A DNA stretch of 64,000 nt from positions 16,224 to 80,223 of the forward strand of contig CBDCAW010000002.1 of assembly GCA_965214025.1 (NCBI GenBank), given 5' to 3'. Positions 32,767-41,905 of this stretch are shown here, in pieces. The notes below the pieces were generated by a model. That model was not told where the DNA came from. It worked only from the letters and a program-made list of their open reading frames with translations, and searched no databases. How positions within the stretch are numbered: the stretch's first letter is position 1; each line of letters opens with the position of its first letter. This DNA is from Granulosicoccus sp965214025. Its GTDB lineage: Bacteria; Pseudomonadota; Gammaproteobacteria; Granulosicoccales; Granulosicoccaceae. Position numbers and translations under genes: made by a program.

Positions 32767-33408
32767 ATGCTGCTCTCGCAGCTACAGCGGGGCCTGGAGA
32801 AGTGCTACGACGTGCGCCTGCCCTTCAGCATCGAGCAGTTCGTCTCACACGACCCCGACTGGTTGCAGGCCACCACCGGTGACTCCCGCGGCATCGAGGA
32901 AGTGTTGCTGATACGCGAACAGCCGGATGCACTGGACGTGACGCTGTACCTGGAGAACGGCGCGGTAGACAATGCAAACGCGGCCCTGCGTTCAGGCGCA
33001 CTCGATCGGCAGGGTCTGGAAGCGGTATGTGCAGTGATGGAGGGTGTCAGCCATGTGGTTTGCCTGCTGTGGCACGCGCATCACGAGCGACAGATCAGTG
33101 CGCTGGATCTGGAACTGCAGGCCGATGTGGACAAGTTCGTGCTACTGGCTGCCACCCTGGCCGAAGGCGAAGATCGCCTGGCACTGCACCGACGGCTGTT
33201 CGAGGCCATTCGCATCACCGCCGCGCAGGGCTCGCGCCTGCACGAACGTTACCGGACGGCGAACGCGCAAGCCGCGAGCTACTGCCACTGGCTCAACACC
33301 CGCTTCATGAACCTGCGCGACCAGCGCGGCCTCAGTCGCGAGCTGGCCAGGTTCTATCGGCTTTCGGGTTCGTGCAAGCGTGAGCGCATACGGCGCGCAC
33401 CGGGTTGA
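32767..33408 (+). CDS. Unknown protein (213 aa) co-directional with the preceding gene
   Basis: No family is recognised. The soluble product has an N-terminal part with LLSQLQRGLEKCYDVRLPFSIEQFV and a long helical C-terminal half (ELQADVDKFVLLAATLAEGEDRL, ARFYRLSGSCKRERIRR). Features visible are a conserved-looking AHHERQISALDLELQAD and SYCHWLNTRFMNLRDQ. It starts 15 bp after the previous stop, so the proteins may act together. Convergent with the M42 peptidase. Confidence 0.7.
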   Translation: MLLSQLQRGLEKCYDVRLPFSIEQFVSHDPDWLQATTGDSRGIEEVLLIREQPDALDVTLYLENGAVDNANAALRSGALDRQGLEAVCAVMEGVSHVVCLLWHAHHERQISALDLELQADVDKFVLLAATLAEGEDRLALHRRLFEAIRITAAQGSRLHERYRTANAQAASYCHWLNTRFMNLRDQRGLSRELARFYRLSGSCKRERIRRAPG

Positions 33409-33507
33409 GGGGTTTGAGATCGATACTTCGTGACACCCCGACCACTCAACTTGCATGACCGCAGTGCCACGAACCACTCGCGCCTCTCGAAGGGCCGCTT
33501 TCGGGGA

Positions 33508-34761
33508 TCAGCTTTCGGGCTTGCTCTCCTCAAGCTTGTCGAAACCCTGATGGGTGATCTCGTCGATACCGTCGAGCCGGGGATGTGACTGGCGGAACAC
33601 ACCGAACGGATCGCTTTCCTCATCGAGCTCCAGAATCGTGTCCTTCAGCACATGGATCGCGGCGAGCACATCACCCGTGTGGCCCGATTCTGAAATGGTG
33701 TGCATGTTGCGCGTCGGAAAGCCCACCGAAGTGGCCGCACTGTCCACACTGGCCAGCACCGCCGCCATGCCATCGGTGCCGGTATCGCGCCCGCTCACGT
33801 CTATCTGCATCGGGATGCCCTGCGCCCGAGCGACCCGCTTGATGCGCGCATTGAGCTGCTCGCTGATGATCGCACCGTTCGACAGCGTGAAGCCCTTGCC
33901 CATCTCCAGCGGCTGCATGTTGCGATCACCGATGCCAGGTGCTGCCACGTAGTCGTGATTGACGTCGACCGCGATGAGTACGTCGGGCTTGTGAACCCCT
34001 GCCAGCACCCGGCTGCCGAAGCGGCCGATTTCCTCATGCGAGGCCACTGCGAACAGACATCGCACATTGTTCACGCCACCTGCCTCGGCCACCAGCCGGG
34101 CAACCTCGGCCGCGACGAAACAACCCAGACCATTGTCGAGGTAGGCACCGTAGAAGGTATCGGGGCTGAAACCGCGCTTGATCGGACGATTCAGCAGAAT
34201 CGAATCGCCGGGCTTCAAGCCCAGCCGCTTGATCTGATCGCTCTTGTGCTTGCCATGGATCTGCAGATCCAGGTAGAGCTGATTCGGGCGGATGCCCTTG
34301 TCGCCGGTGCGCTGCGACGGGTCGGAGAAGTGAATGGCACCCATGGCTTCGATGGTCCCACCGCTGAGCGAGCGATATTGACCGGGGGACTCCGGGTTCT
34401 CACTGAACACGGTGACCTCGTGGCCGATCAATGTGCAGGGCAGGAAGGAATCACTGTTGACCCAGATCTTGCCGTCGCTACCGACCTTGCGCACCTGCAG
34501 GCGTATCTTGTCGGCGTGGCCGACGATCATGATGCTGAAGCGGTCATCGTCGCCGGGGTGGGTATCCCAGACGGCGCCGGCATTGCCGACGTATTCATGC
34601 ATGGCCCAGCCCGACGGCATGAACGATTCGAAGTACGGCTTCAGCACGCCACGGGTCATCGCCGACTCGAGCCCGATCGGGCTGGGCGCGGAAATGATGT
34701 CGCGCATGATCGCAAACTGCGCATCGGGCATCGGGGAGGACCAGGGTTTTTCTTGAGACAT
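33508..34761 (-). CDS. M42-family metallopeptidase
   Basis: The 417-residue protein matches M42 aminopeptidases/endoglucanases: MIVGHADKIRL (metal-binding His), GAYLDNGLGCFVAAEVARL (bridging Asp), ASHEEIGRFGS (catalytic Glu pair), VDVNHDYVAAPG and the final metal His in RNMHTISESGHTGDV. These enzymes remove N-terminal residues from peptides using two metal ions. A similar M42 protein sits in the NAGGN osmoprotectant operon of some proteobacteria, but its partner genes are not here. Soluble, cytoplasmic. Confidence 0.9.
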   Translation of the reverse strand: MSQEKPWSSPMPDAQFAIMRDIISAPSPIGLESAMTRGVLKPYFESFMPSGWAMHEYVGNAGAVWDTHPGDDDRFSIMIVGHADKIRLQVRKVGSDGKIWVNSDSFLPCTLIGHEVTVFSENPESPGQYRSLSGGTIEAMGAIHFSDPSQRTGDKGIRPNQLYLDLQIHGKHKSDQIKRLGLKPGDSILLNRPIKRGFSPDTFYGAYLDNGLGCFVAAEVARLVAEAGGVNNVRCLFAVASHEEIGRFGSRVLAGVHKPDVLIAVDVNHDYVAAPGIGDRNMQPLEMGKGFTLSNGAIISEQLNARIKRVARAQGIPMQIDVSGRDTGTDGMAAVLASVDSAATSVGFPTRNMHTISESGHTGDVLAAIHVLKDTILELDEESDPFGVFRQSHPRLDGIDEITHQGFDKLEESKPES

Positions 34762-34891
34762 GAGCAGTTCGGGAGCGGTTCAGATTGAATGATGAAGAGC
34801 GAATCGACGGCGTGCCGCAGGCGTGAGGTAGCCAGCACGCGATACCCGATTATACGCCAGCGATCGCCCGCACCGATGAGTGTGCAGGCCG

Positions 34892-36130
34892 TCAGGCGGG
34901 TATCGATCGTCGAACCAGGGGTCGTTCATCGATCGGCCAGTGGATGATCGCCGCCAGTACTCCCAACACCACCCCGGCCCACCACATGCCATCGTAACTG
35001 CCGGTGGCATCGTACAGGCGCCCGCCTAGCCAGACACCGAGAAAGCTGCCGAACTGATGGCTCAGGAAGACCAGGCCGAACAACGTAGCCATGTAGCGGG
35101 TACCGAACACCTGGGCGATGATTCCGGTGGTCAGCGGTACGGTGGAAAGCCAGAGAACCCCCATTACGGCTGCGAAGCCGTAGATCACCGCCGACGTCTT
35201 GGGCGCCAGCAGCAACGCGGTGATCGCGACGGCGCGTGCCAGGTAGATGCAGGTCAGCCCACCCTTCATGCTCAGCCGCTGGCCAGCCATGCCGGACAGC
35301 AGCGAGCCTGCGATGTTGAACAGGCCGATCAAGGCCAGACTGTAGGCACCGATGCTCGGATCGAGGCCCAGATCGCGCACGTAGGCGGGAAAGTGCACCG
35401 TGATGAATGCCACGTGAAAACCGCAGACGAAGAAGCCGATCGTAAGCAGTACGAAGCCGCGATGGCCGACCGCCTCACGCAATGCCGCACCGATGCTCTG
35501 CTCCACCATCGCCTGCCCCCTGGATGCATCGCTGCGCGGCAAAGCCATGGCCAGCGGCACGAGTACCAGCACGATCAGCGACAGCCAGACCAGCGCATCG
35601 CCCCAACCGGCAACCTGGATGAACCCCTGGCTCAACGGTGAGAACACCACCTGCCCGAACGATCCGGCTGCGGTTCCCACACCCAGCACCAGCGAGCGTC
35701 GGTCCGGGCTGACCACTCGCACCATCGCCGCCAGTGCCAGCGAGAACGCCGAAAATGCAATGCCGGTCCCGGCTAGCACACCGGCGAACAGATACAACGC
35801 GGCCTCGCTCTCCGCAAGCGACATGCCATACAGCCCCAGCGCGTAGCACAGGGCGCCGAAGACGATCACCCGGGATGACCCGAAGCGATCGGCCAGCGCA
35901 CCGGCCAGCGGCAGCCCCAAGCCCCAGAACAGGTTCTGCAGCGCGAGCGCCAGTCCGAACTCCTCACGGCTCCACCCGCGCGCCAGCGTCATCGGTTCGA
36001 GAAACAGCCCCAGTGAGCCACGAATACCGAAGCCGATGGCGGCGATCGCACAGCCAGCCAGGAGAATCAGCGCCGGGTTGCGGATAGGGGCTCTACCGTC
36101 GGGAACTTGACGCGGGTCGTTGGCTGCCAT
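34892..36130 (-). CDS. MFS transporter (monocarboxylate/OFA-like)
   Basis: The 412-residue protein has about 12 hydrophobic helices. Motifs include GIRGSLGLFLEPMTLARGWSREEFGLALALQNLFWGLGLPLAGALADRFG in the first two helices with the A-loop, and AQVFGTRYMATLFGLVFLSHQFGSFLG in helices 10-11. That pattern is typical of the MFS subgroup annotated as OFA or monocarboxylate porters. Substrate is unknown. It ends about 130 bp before the start of the M42 gene on the same strand. Confidence 0.9.
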   Translation of the reverse strand: MAANDPRQVPDGRAPIRNPALILLAGCAIAAIGFGIRGSLGLFLEPMTLARGWSREEFGLALALQNLFWGLGLPLAGALADRFGSSRVIVFGALCYALGLYGMSLAESEAALYLFAGVLAGTGIAFSAFSLALAAMVRVVSPDRRSLVLGVGTAAGSFGQVVFSPLSQGFIQVAGWGDALVWLSLIVLVLVPLAMALPRSDASRGQAMVEQSIGAALREAVGHRGFVLLTIGFFVCGFHVAFITVHFPAYVRDLGLDPSIGAYSLALIGLFNIAGSLLSGMAGQRLSMKGGLTCIYLARAVAITALLLAPKTSAVIYGFAAVMGVLWLSTVPLTTGIIAQVFGTRYMATLFGLVFLSHQFGSFLGVWLGGRLYDATGSYDGMWWAGVVLGVLAAIIHWPIDERPLVRRSIPA

Positions 36131-36455
36131 GAGGTTCTGACGATGAAGGAAGGGGAGCGTGGCTGCCGGGCGCTATTCGATATTCGCCACCCACTGCTGA
36201 TTTTTCACTCGCTGGCAGAACTGGATGGCTGGCTGGTTCGCACACTGCCACGAACAGGCGTCAAGGCTCGCTCCGCCGATGACGATAGTCACGTATCGCC
36301 GGGCCCCTCGGCCAGTGAAATTGGCCAATGCATCAAGCAAGTACGCCAATCAAGTACAGCGAGTACAGCAAGTACGGCAAGTACGGCAAGTACGGCAAGT
36401 GAGCACGTCAAGCAAGAACGTTCAAAAAGAATAACAAAAATGAGAACGCCAAACT
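36131..36455. other. Gene-free stretch upstream of the astacin gene
   Basis: Open frames here have no protein-like character. The stretch contains a 9-bp tandem repeat (36351-36404) followed by an A-rich run (ATAACAAAAATGAG at 36431-36444) just before the astacin GTG start. A promoter for the protease is presumably in this region. Confidence 0.5.
36351..36404. repeat. Tandem 9-bp repeat CAAGTACGG (six units)
   Basis: Six head-to-tail nonamers: CAAGTACAG, CGAGTACAG, three perfect CAAGTACGG and CAAGTGAGC. The array ends about 50 bp before the astacin start, so copy-number change could alter promoter spacing. Flanking CAAGCAAGTACG at 36334 looks like an extra degenerate unit. Confidence 0.8.
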
Positions 36456-38087
36456 GTGAGCGCATCAGCCTACCGCAGCGGTCGTGACCGCCGCGCCGCG
36501 AGTCCGTTTGTCCATCCCGCCAGCTGCCTGATCCTTGGCGCAGCCGCCTTGTGGGCCTCGGAGGCCGTGATGGCGACCGAAGCATTCCGCATGCTGGAGA
36601 CTCGCACGTCACGCAACGCTTCACCAGCGTCGAAACCTGTCACCGGGGTCGTCAACGGCTTCCCGTACGAGGCGATCGATGGCTATGCGGTGGTCGAAGG
36701 CGATATGGTCATGGGTGAAGTCGACGACCGTGGACGACTACGGGCACGGCTCAGGCAGCGTGGCCTGGGCCTGACAAGCCTGTATTCTCGCTGGAGCGAA
36801 GGCATCGTGCCGTTTCAGTTCGCCGATAACCTGAGTTTCAGCCAGATCGACAAGATCGAGTCGGCCATCGAGCACCTGTCGGCGAGAACTCACCTGACAT
36901 TCGTCGAACGCACTGACGGCAACGCGGATGAATACAGTGACTTCATCGAGTTCCAGGACGGTCCGGGCTGCGCCTCGTACGTGGGGAAAGTGGGTTTGAG
37001 GCCACAGCCGGTCTGGGTCGCCTCGGTGTGCCCGGTGGGCAGCGTGATACATGAGATCAGCCATGCAGTCGGGCTGTTTCACGAACATACCCGGCCCGAT
37101 CGAGACCAGTACGTCACCATCAACAGGCAGAATATCATCGACGGCAAAGAGCCGAACTTCAAGATCGTGGAGTCGGGAATAACGCTCTACGGTGAGTACG
37201 ATCCCGAGTCGATCATGCATTACGGCAGGAAGTTCTTTTCCAAGAACGGTGACGACACGATCAGTGCTCCTGCCCACCTCAACATTGGTCAGCGCAGGTC
37301 CCTGAGCGCCGGTGACATCGCGGCCATCGATCAGATGTACGGTACCGATCTCTCCCTGACGGTGAATTCTGCTGCTTCCGGCCAGCGGGCCGAGGTCTCC
37401 TTCGATGTGACCAACCAGGGCAAGATGGGTGCACATTCACTGGTACTCGAGCTGCAGCTCGACGATCGCACCACCTGGGACTTGTCCGGCTCGACCGGCG
37501 ACTGGGACTGCACCGCGGACGGCCAGGCGCTGGAGTGCCGCCTGCCTCTGCTGGTACCCGATGAAGTGTCGAGATTCAGCGTGAGCACCGGTAATCTCGA
37601 TTCGCGGGAACCGTCGGTCGCCGTACGGCTGGATTCGGCCACGTTCGATACCAACGAGGAAAACAATTCACGGGACCATGCCCTGCCCAAGAATATCGGC
37701 ACCTCCAACGGCAACAGCAACCAGGCGGCCACGGGCAACACACGGCAGCCGGTGCTCGCCGCACTGCAACCTGATTCCGGGTCCTCGCCGAACGCCTTCG
37801 AGCCGGTGCCGGACGAAGACAGCGATACGACGACCGACACCATGCGCCAGGGTGGCGGTGGCTCGGGCACCGGCGACTCGGATACCGACGGCGCAGACTT
37901 CGGCAACAATGGCGGTACGCCTGATAACCAGCCCGCAACCTCGCAGCGGGCCGGCGCGACGGTCGATACCTCGTCATCCGGTGGAGGTGCGAGCCATCCG
38001 GTCGTGGGCCTGGCGCTGCTGACCTTGCTGGCGTGGCGCCGTCGCAAGCGGCGCGAGCGAGAGCAGGCTGGCGTTCGAACGAGCTGA
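36456..38087 (+). CDS. Secreted astacin-family (M12A) zinc metalloprotease with GlyGly-CTERM-like tail
   Basis: The 543-residue protein has an N-terminal signal-like helix (about 21-40), then an astacin catalytic domain with zinc motif HEISHAVGLFHE (H199, E200, H203, H209) and Met-turn SIMHYGRKF. Residues about 310-405 form a beta-rich CARDB/DUF11-like domain, then a Ser/Thr/Asp-rich linker. The end has SSSGGGASHP, a hydrophobic helix VVGLALLTLLAW and a basic RRRKRRERE cluster, the layout of GlyGly-CTERM anchors cut by rhombosortase. It probably acts at or outside the cell surface. GTG start. Confidence 0.9.
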   Translation: MSASAYRSGRDRRAASPFVHPASCLILGAAALWASEAVMATEAFRMLETRTSRNASPASKPVTGVVNGFPYEAIDGYAVVEGDMVMGEVDDRGRLRARLRQRGLGLTSLYSRWSEGIVPFQFADNLSFSQIDKIESAIEHLSARTHLTFVERTDGNADEYSDFIEFQDGPGCASYVGKVGLRPQPVWVASVCPVGSVIHEISHAVGLFHEHTRPDRDQYVTINRQNIIDGKEPNFKIVESGITLYGEYDPESIMHYGRKFFSKNGDDTISAPAHLNIGQRRSLSAGDIAAIDQMYGTDLSLTVNSAASGQRAEVSFDVTNQGKMGAHSLVLELQLDDRTTWDLSGSTGDWDCTADGQALECRLPLLVPDEVSRFSVSTGNLDSREPSVAVRLDSATFDTNEENNSRDHALPKNIGTSNGNSNQAATGNTRQPVLAALQPDSGSSPNAFEPVPDEDSDTTTDTMRQGGGGSGTGDSDTDGADFGNNGGTPDNQPATSQRAGATVDTSSSGGGASHPVVGLALLTLLAWRRRKRREREQAGVRTS

Positions 38088-38226
38088 ACGTCGGGGCACG
38101 ACGGCACGGGTGCGACCCGCCTTGCATTCCCCTCGAGAATCCGGCTCCAGGCTGATCGGACGGGTGCGCTACCAGTGGTCCAACCACTAGTTCACACTGT
38201 AGGGCCCGTCCGCTTCGATCTCCCGC

Positions 38227-39417
38227 ATGACTTCAACTTCCGGCGCCTTCGCCGCCAAGCCTGCCGGTAGGCCCGGCGGTAAACCTGACCGCATAATGTT
38301 GAGTGCCGGCGAAGCCTCGGGGGATGCGCACGCGGCCCATGCGCTGTCGGCACTGCAAGCGAGTCACGGCCCGATGGACACCTTTGGCATGGGTGCAGGC
38401 ATGCTGGCAGACGTCGGCGTGGAGCTGGTGGTGGACTGCCGTGAGTTGGCAGTGATCGGTATCGTCGATGTGCTGATCAACTACCCGAAGTTCCTGGAGC
38501 GCTTGAAGCGGCTGCGCGAAGCGATGCGCCAGCGACGACCTGATCTGCTGGTCCTGGTCGACTACCCGGACTTCAATCTGAAACTGGCGGAAACCGCTCG
38601 TGAGCTCGGCATACCGGTGTTGTTCTACGTCAGTCCGCAGGTGTGGGCCTGGCGCTCGCACCGGGTAAAGCGCATCGGGCAGCTCGTGGATCACATGGCC
38701 GTGCTGTTTCCGTTCGAAGTGGCAGTGTACGAGCAGGCGGGTGTGCCGGTCACCTATGTCGGCAACCCCCTGGTCGACGACGCCGTGTCGTCGCTGAGCG
38801 TTGCCCAGGCGCGCGCCGCCTTCGAATTACCCGCGATCGGGCCGGTGGTGGCGATGCTGCCGGGCAGCCGCCATGGCGAGCTGGACAGGCACCTGCCCAG
38901 CCTGCTGCACGCAGCGGCCGACCTCCTGAAGACCCACCCGCACTGCCGGTTCATCCTGCCGCGTGCACCGACGCTGGCCGCCGAGCGCGTCGAACACCAC
39001 TTGCGGGCTGCCGCCGTGCATCCGATGGTCGTCGACGGGCGCACGATGGATACCCTGCGCGCCGCCGATGCCGCCTGGGTGGCCTCCGGCACGGCCACGC
39101 TGGAAACAGCGCTGATCGGTACCCCGATGGTGATCCTGTATCGCCTGCACGCACTGAACCACGCCATCATGAAGCACCTGATCAAAATTCCCGATATCGG
39201 GCTGGTGAACATCGTGGCCGGCCGGCGGGTGGTGCCGGAGCTGGTGCAGCAGCAGGCCACGCCACAGGCCCTGGCGTCGGCGATGCGGCGTCTGCTGGAC
39301 GACGCCGACTACGCCGGCGCACAGCGCCTCGCACTGGCCGAGGTCCGCGAAAAGCTGGGAGACGGAGGAGCTTCACAGCGAGTGGCCGGGCTGATGGCGG
39401 GTCTGCTGCAACGCTGA
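38227..39417 (+). CDS. lpxB: Lipid-A-disaccharide synthase
   Basis: A 396-residue GT19 glycosyltransferase that joins UDP-2,3-diacylglucosamine and lipid X to form the lipid A disaccharide at the inner membrane. Motifs: MLSAGEASGDAHAAHAL, LVDYPDFNLKLAE, PQVWAWRSHRVKRI, YVGNPLVDD, LPGSRHGELDRHLP and GTATLETALIGTPMVILYR. It stands alone on the plus strand, convergent with lpxA, although lpxA-lpxB are adjacent and co-directional in most gammaproteobacteria. A small AGTGGT/ACCACT hairpin at 38174-38188 precedes it. Confidence 0.96.
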   Translation: MTSTSGAFAAKPAGRPGGKPDRIMLSAGEASGDAHAAHALSALQASHGPMDTFGMGAGMLADVGVELVVDCRELAVIGIVDVLINYPKFLERLKRLREAMRQRRPDLLVLVDYPDFNLKLAETARELGIPVLFYVSPQVWAWRSHRVKRIGQLVDHMAVLFPFEVAVYEQAGVPVTYVGNPLVDDAVSSLSVAQARAAFELPAIGPVVAMLPGSRHGELDRHLPSLLHAAADLLKTHPHCRFILPRAPTLAAERVEHHLRAAAVHPMVVDGRTMDTLRAADAAWVASGTATLETALIGTPMVILYRLHALNHAIMKHLIKIPDIGLVNIVAGRRVVPELVQQQATPQALASAMRRLLDDADYAGAQRLALAEVREKLGDGGASQRVAGLMAGLLQR

Positions 39418-39490
39418 TGATCCGACAGGCGAGCGGGCGGGCGCGGGCAGGAAGATGCGGCTATCGGGGCCACCGGTTCGGCACACGACC

Positions 39491-40261
39491 CTAGCGGACA
39501 ATACCCCGCTCACTAGCGCGAATGAACTCGATGAAGCGTGCCACGGCAGGAAACTGCGTCGGCAGATCGCCGAGCGATTCCACGGCGGCCTCGCGCGCGC
39601 CATGGTGGCGGACGAGCGCACGATAGGCACGGTGCAGGGCGGCGATCGTGGCATCGTCGAACGCGCGACGGCGCAGGCCGTTCTTGTTGATACCGTGCGC
39701 CTCGGCGTAATTGCCAACCACCAGCGTGAACGGCGCGACATCACGGTTGACCACGGAATTCAGGCCCACGAAAGCATGTTCGCCGATGACGCAGAACTGG
39801 TGGATGCAACTGAAACCTGCGAGGATCGCGTGGTCGCCGATGGTCACGTGACCTGCCAGGGAGGCACCGTTGGCAAATACCGTGCGATCCCCCACCTGGC
39901 AGTCGTGAGCGATGTGCACCAGAGCCATCAGCAGGTTGTTCGATCCGACTCGGGTCACCGCACCGCCACCCTCGGTGCCGCGATTGATCGTGACGTATTC
40001 GCGAATGGTATTCGCATCACCGATTTCCAGCGACGTGGGTTCACCATCGTACTTGAGATCCTGCGGATCCTCACCCACCGAGGCGAACTGGAAGATGCGG
40101 TTGCGCTCACCGATGCGGGTGGGGCCCTTGATCACCACATGCGGGCCGATACGTGATCCGGCCCCGATCTCGACATGCTCGCCGATGATCGAATAGGGAC
40201 CGACCTCGACACCGTCGGCCACGCGGGCAGAAGCATCGACGATCGCGGTGGAGTGGATCAC
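39491..40261 (-). CDS. lpxA: Acyl-ACP-UDP-N-acetylglucosamine O-acyltransferase
   Basis: A 256-residue trimeric left-handed beta-helix enzyme performing the first lipid A step. Hexapeptide repeats run through residues 1-185 (IHSTAIVDASARVADGVEVGPYSIIG onwards), catalytic-His region VHIAHDCQVGD, and a C-terminal helical part beginning LRRRAFDDATIAALHRAYR. Last gene of the lpxD-fabZ-lpxA run on the minus strand. Confidence 0.96.
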   Translation of the reverse strand: MIHSTAIVDASARVADGVEVGPYSIIGEHVEIGAGSRIGPHVVIKGPTRIGERNRIFQFASVGEDPQDLKYDGEPTSLEIGDANTIREYVTINRGTEGGGAVTRVGSNNLLMALVHIAHDCQVGDRTVFANGASLAGHVTIGDHAILAGFSCIHQFCVIGEHAFVGLNSVVNRDVAPFTLVVGNYAEAHGINKNGLRRRAFDDATIAALHRAYRALVRHHGAREAAVESLGDLPTQFPAVARFIEFIRASERGIVR

Positions 40262-40327
40262 CGGCCCGGTCCGGGGTTGAGCATGGAGTGCCTCAATCGT
40301 CTGCTCTGGAAATGTGCGTAGCGTGGA

Positions 40328-40780
40328 TCACTCGTCTATCTCGTTCTTGGCGATCATCACCTCGGCCGTACACACGGTGACGTCATCCACGCTTGCCACC
40401 GTCTCGAACTTCCAGATGCCGCGCCGCGTACGTTGCACCTTCACATCGAACAGGATGCGATCACCGGGGATTACCTGGCGCTTGAAGCGGGCGTCGTCGA
40501 TGCCGACGAGCAGATACAGCGTCTTTTCGTCCGGGTAGCCGCCGAGGCTCTTGAAGGCCAGCAGCGCACAAGCCTGAGCCATCGCCTCGAGAATCAGCAC
40601 ACCGGGGAAGATCGGTGCAGCTGGAAAGTGGCCGGTGAAGATCGGCTCGTTGACCGTCACGTTCTTGATCGCGGTCAGCCGGGTATCCTTCTCGAAACTC
40701 AGCACCCGATCGATCATCAGGAATGGATAGCGGTGCGGCAGGTAGTTGCGGATTTCGCGAATATCGTCCAGAGCGTCCAA
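40328..40780 (-). CDS. fabZ: 3-hydroxyacyl-ACP dehydratase FabZ
   Basis: A 150-residue hot-dog-fold enzyme dehydrating 3-hydroxyacyl-ACP in fatty acid elongation. The catalytic His is in LPHRYPFLMIDRV, and the catalytic Glu in PGVLILEAMAQA after HFPAAPIFPG. It sits between lpxD and lpxA, where its competition with LpxA/LpxD for hydroxyacyl-ACP balances lipid A and phospholipid supply. Only 14 bp separate it from lpxD. Confidence 0.96.
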   Translation of the reverse strand: MDALDDIREIRNYLPHRYPFLMIDRVLSFEKDTRLTAIKNVTVNEPIFTGHFPAAPIFPGVLILEAMAQACALLAFKSLGGYPDEKTLYLLVGIDDARFKRQVIPGDRILFDVKVQRTRRGIWKFETVASVDDVTVCTAEVMIAKNEIDE

Positions 40781-40794
40781 TTATCCTCCTGACA

Positions 40795-41796
40795 TCATGT
40801 TCGTTCCAGGCTGCGCACACGCCGCAGAAGCTGCTCCAGCCGCTGCAGCGCCACCACGGTGCGCCGCCAGCTGTTCACGGGCTGTACCGGCAGGCCCGAG
40901 CCGTAGTGGCCGGCCTCATCGATCGAGCGCAGCACCGTGGAGGCCGCGTTGAGTACCACGCCGTCGGCGATGTTCAGGTGACCGACGATATTACAGGCCC
41001 CGCCGATTCGGCAGCGACTGCCGATACGCGTGCTGCCGGCGATACCGACACAACCGGCAATCGCCGTATTCTCGCCAATTCGGACGTTGTGAGCAATCTG
41101 AATCTGGTTGTCCAGGATGACGCCGTCGGCGATCTCCGTATCATCGAGCGCACCGCGGTCGATGGTGGTGTTGGCACCGATGTGCACTCCGTGCCCGATT
41201 CGCACGCCACCGGTCTGGTGAATCGGCAGCCAGCCGTCGGCACTGGCCGCGTAGCCGAAACCATCACCACCGATCACCACGCCCGACTGGATCCGGCACC
41301 GTTCGCCCACCCGGCAGCCATGCAGGATGGTGACGCGGGGAAACAGACGGCTGCCCGCCCCGATTTCGCTGGCGTGGCCGACCAGGCTGTGGGCACCGAT
41401 GACCACGTCCTCACCGATACAGGCGGAGTCCTCGATCACGGCATGGGCACCGATGGTTGCACTGGCGGCGATCGTGGCATTGGCGCTGACCACCGCCGTG
41501 GGATGTACGCCTACCGGAGCGGCAGGTTCCGGCTGCAGCAACCAGGAGGCACGTGCGTAGGCGGCGTAAGGGTCCGCGGCGATCAGGTAGCGTCCCGGCG
41601 CGTGCGGTGCCAGGCTTGCCGGCACGATTACAGCCCCGGCACCGGTACTTTCCAGCACGGCGCGGTAGTGATGCCCGGTGACGAAGGCGAGCTCGTGCTC
41701 GCCGGCGCGCTCGATGGGTGCCAAGCGCTCCACAAGATAATCAGCGGACCCCTGCAGGGCCAGATCTAGCGCATTGGCAAGCTCACCGAGCTTCAC
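40795..41796 (-). CDS. lpxD: UDP-3-O-(3-hydroxyacyl)glucosamine N-acyltransferase
   Basis: A 333-residue hexapeptide-repeat acyltransferase for the third lipid A step. The N-terminal uridine-binding domain (about 1-95) is followed by beta-helix repeats starting GVHPTAVVSANATIAASATIG, with the GGDGFGYAAS region, catalytic-His loop NVRIGENTAIAGCVGIAGST, and a C-terminal helix (WRRTVVALQRLEQLLRRVRSLE). Length is close to E. coli LpxD. Encoded after skp and before fabZ. Confidence 0.96.
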   Translation of the reverse strand: MKLGELANALDLALQGSADYLVERLAPIERAGEHELAFVTGHHYRAVLESTGAGAVIVPASLAPHAPGRYLIAADPYAAYARASWLLQPEPAAPVGVHPTAVVSANATIAASATIGAHAVIEDSACIGEDVVIGAHSLVGHASEIGAGSRLFPRVTILHGCRVGERCRIQSGVVIGGDGFGYAASADGWLPIHQTGGVRIGHGVHIGANTTIDRGALDDTEIADGVILDNQIQIAHNVRIGENTAIAGCVGIAGSTRIGSRCRIGGACNIVGHLNIADGVVLNAASTVLRSIDEAGHYGSGLPVQPVNSWRRTVVALQRLEQLLRRVRSLERT

Positions 41797-41905
41797 ACCG
41801 CCGACCGACTGTGCCTGCCCGTTTCCTTCACCGACTCGTCACGGAAGTGCACAGACACGATGAGCCGGTCATTGCCATGTCGAAGAGCCACCAGTTTGGG
41901 GCCCA

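Noticed and set aside
36225..36434. Small ORF across the nonamer repeat
   Set aside because: Its end is only QVRQVRQV repeats derived from the tandem DNA; no ribosome site or protein-like start.
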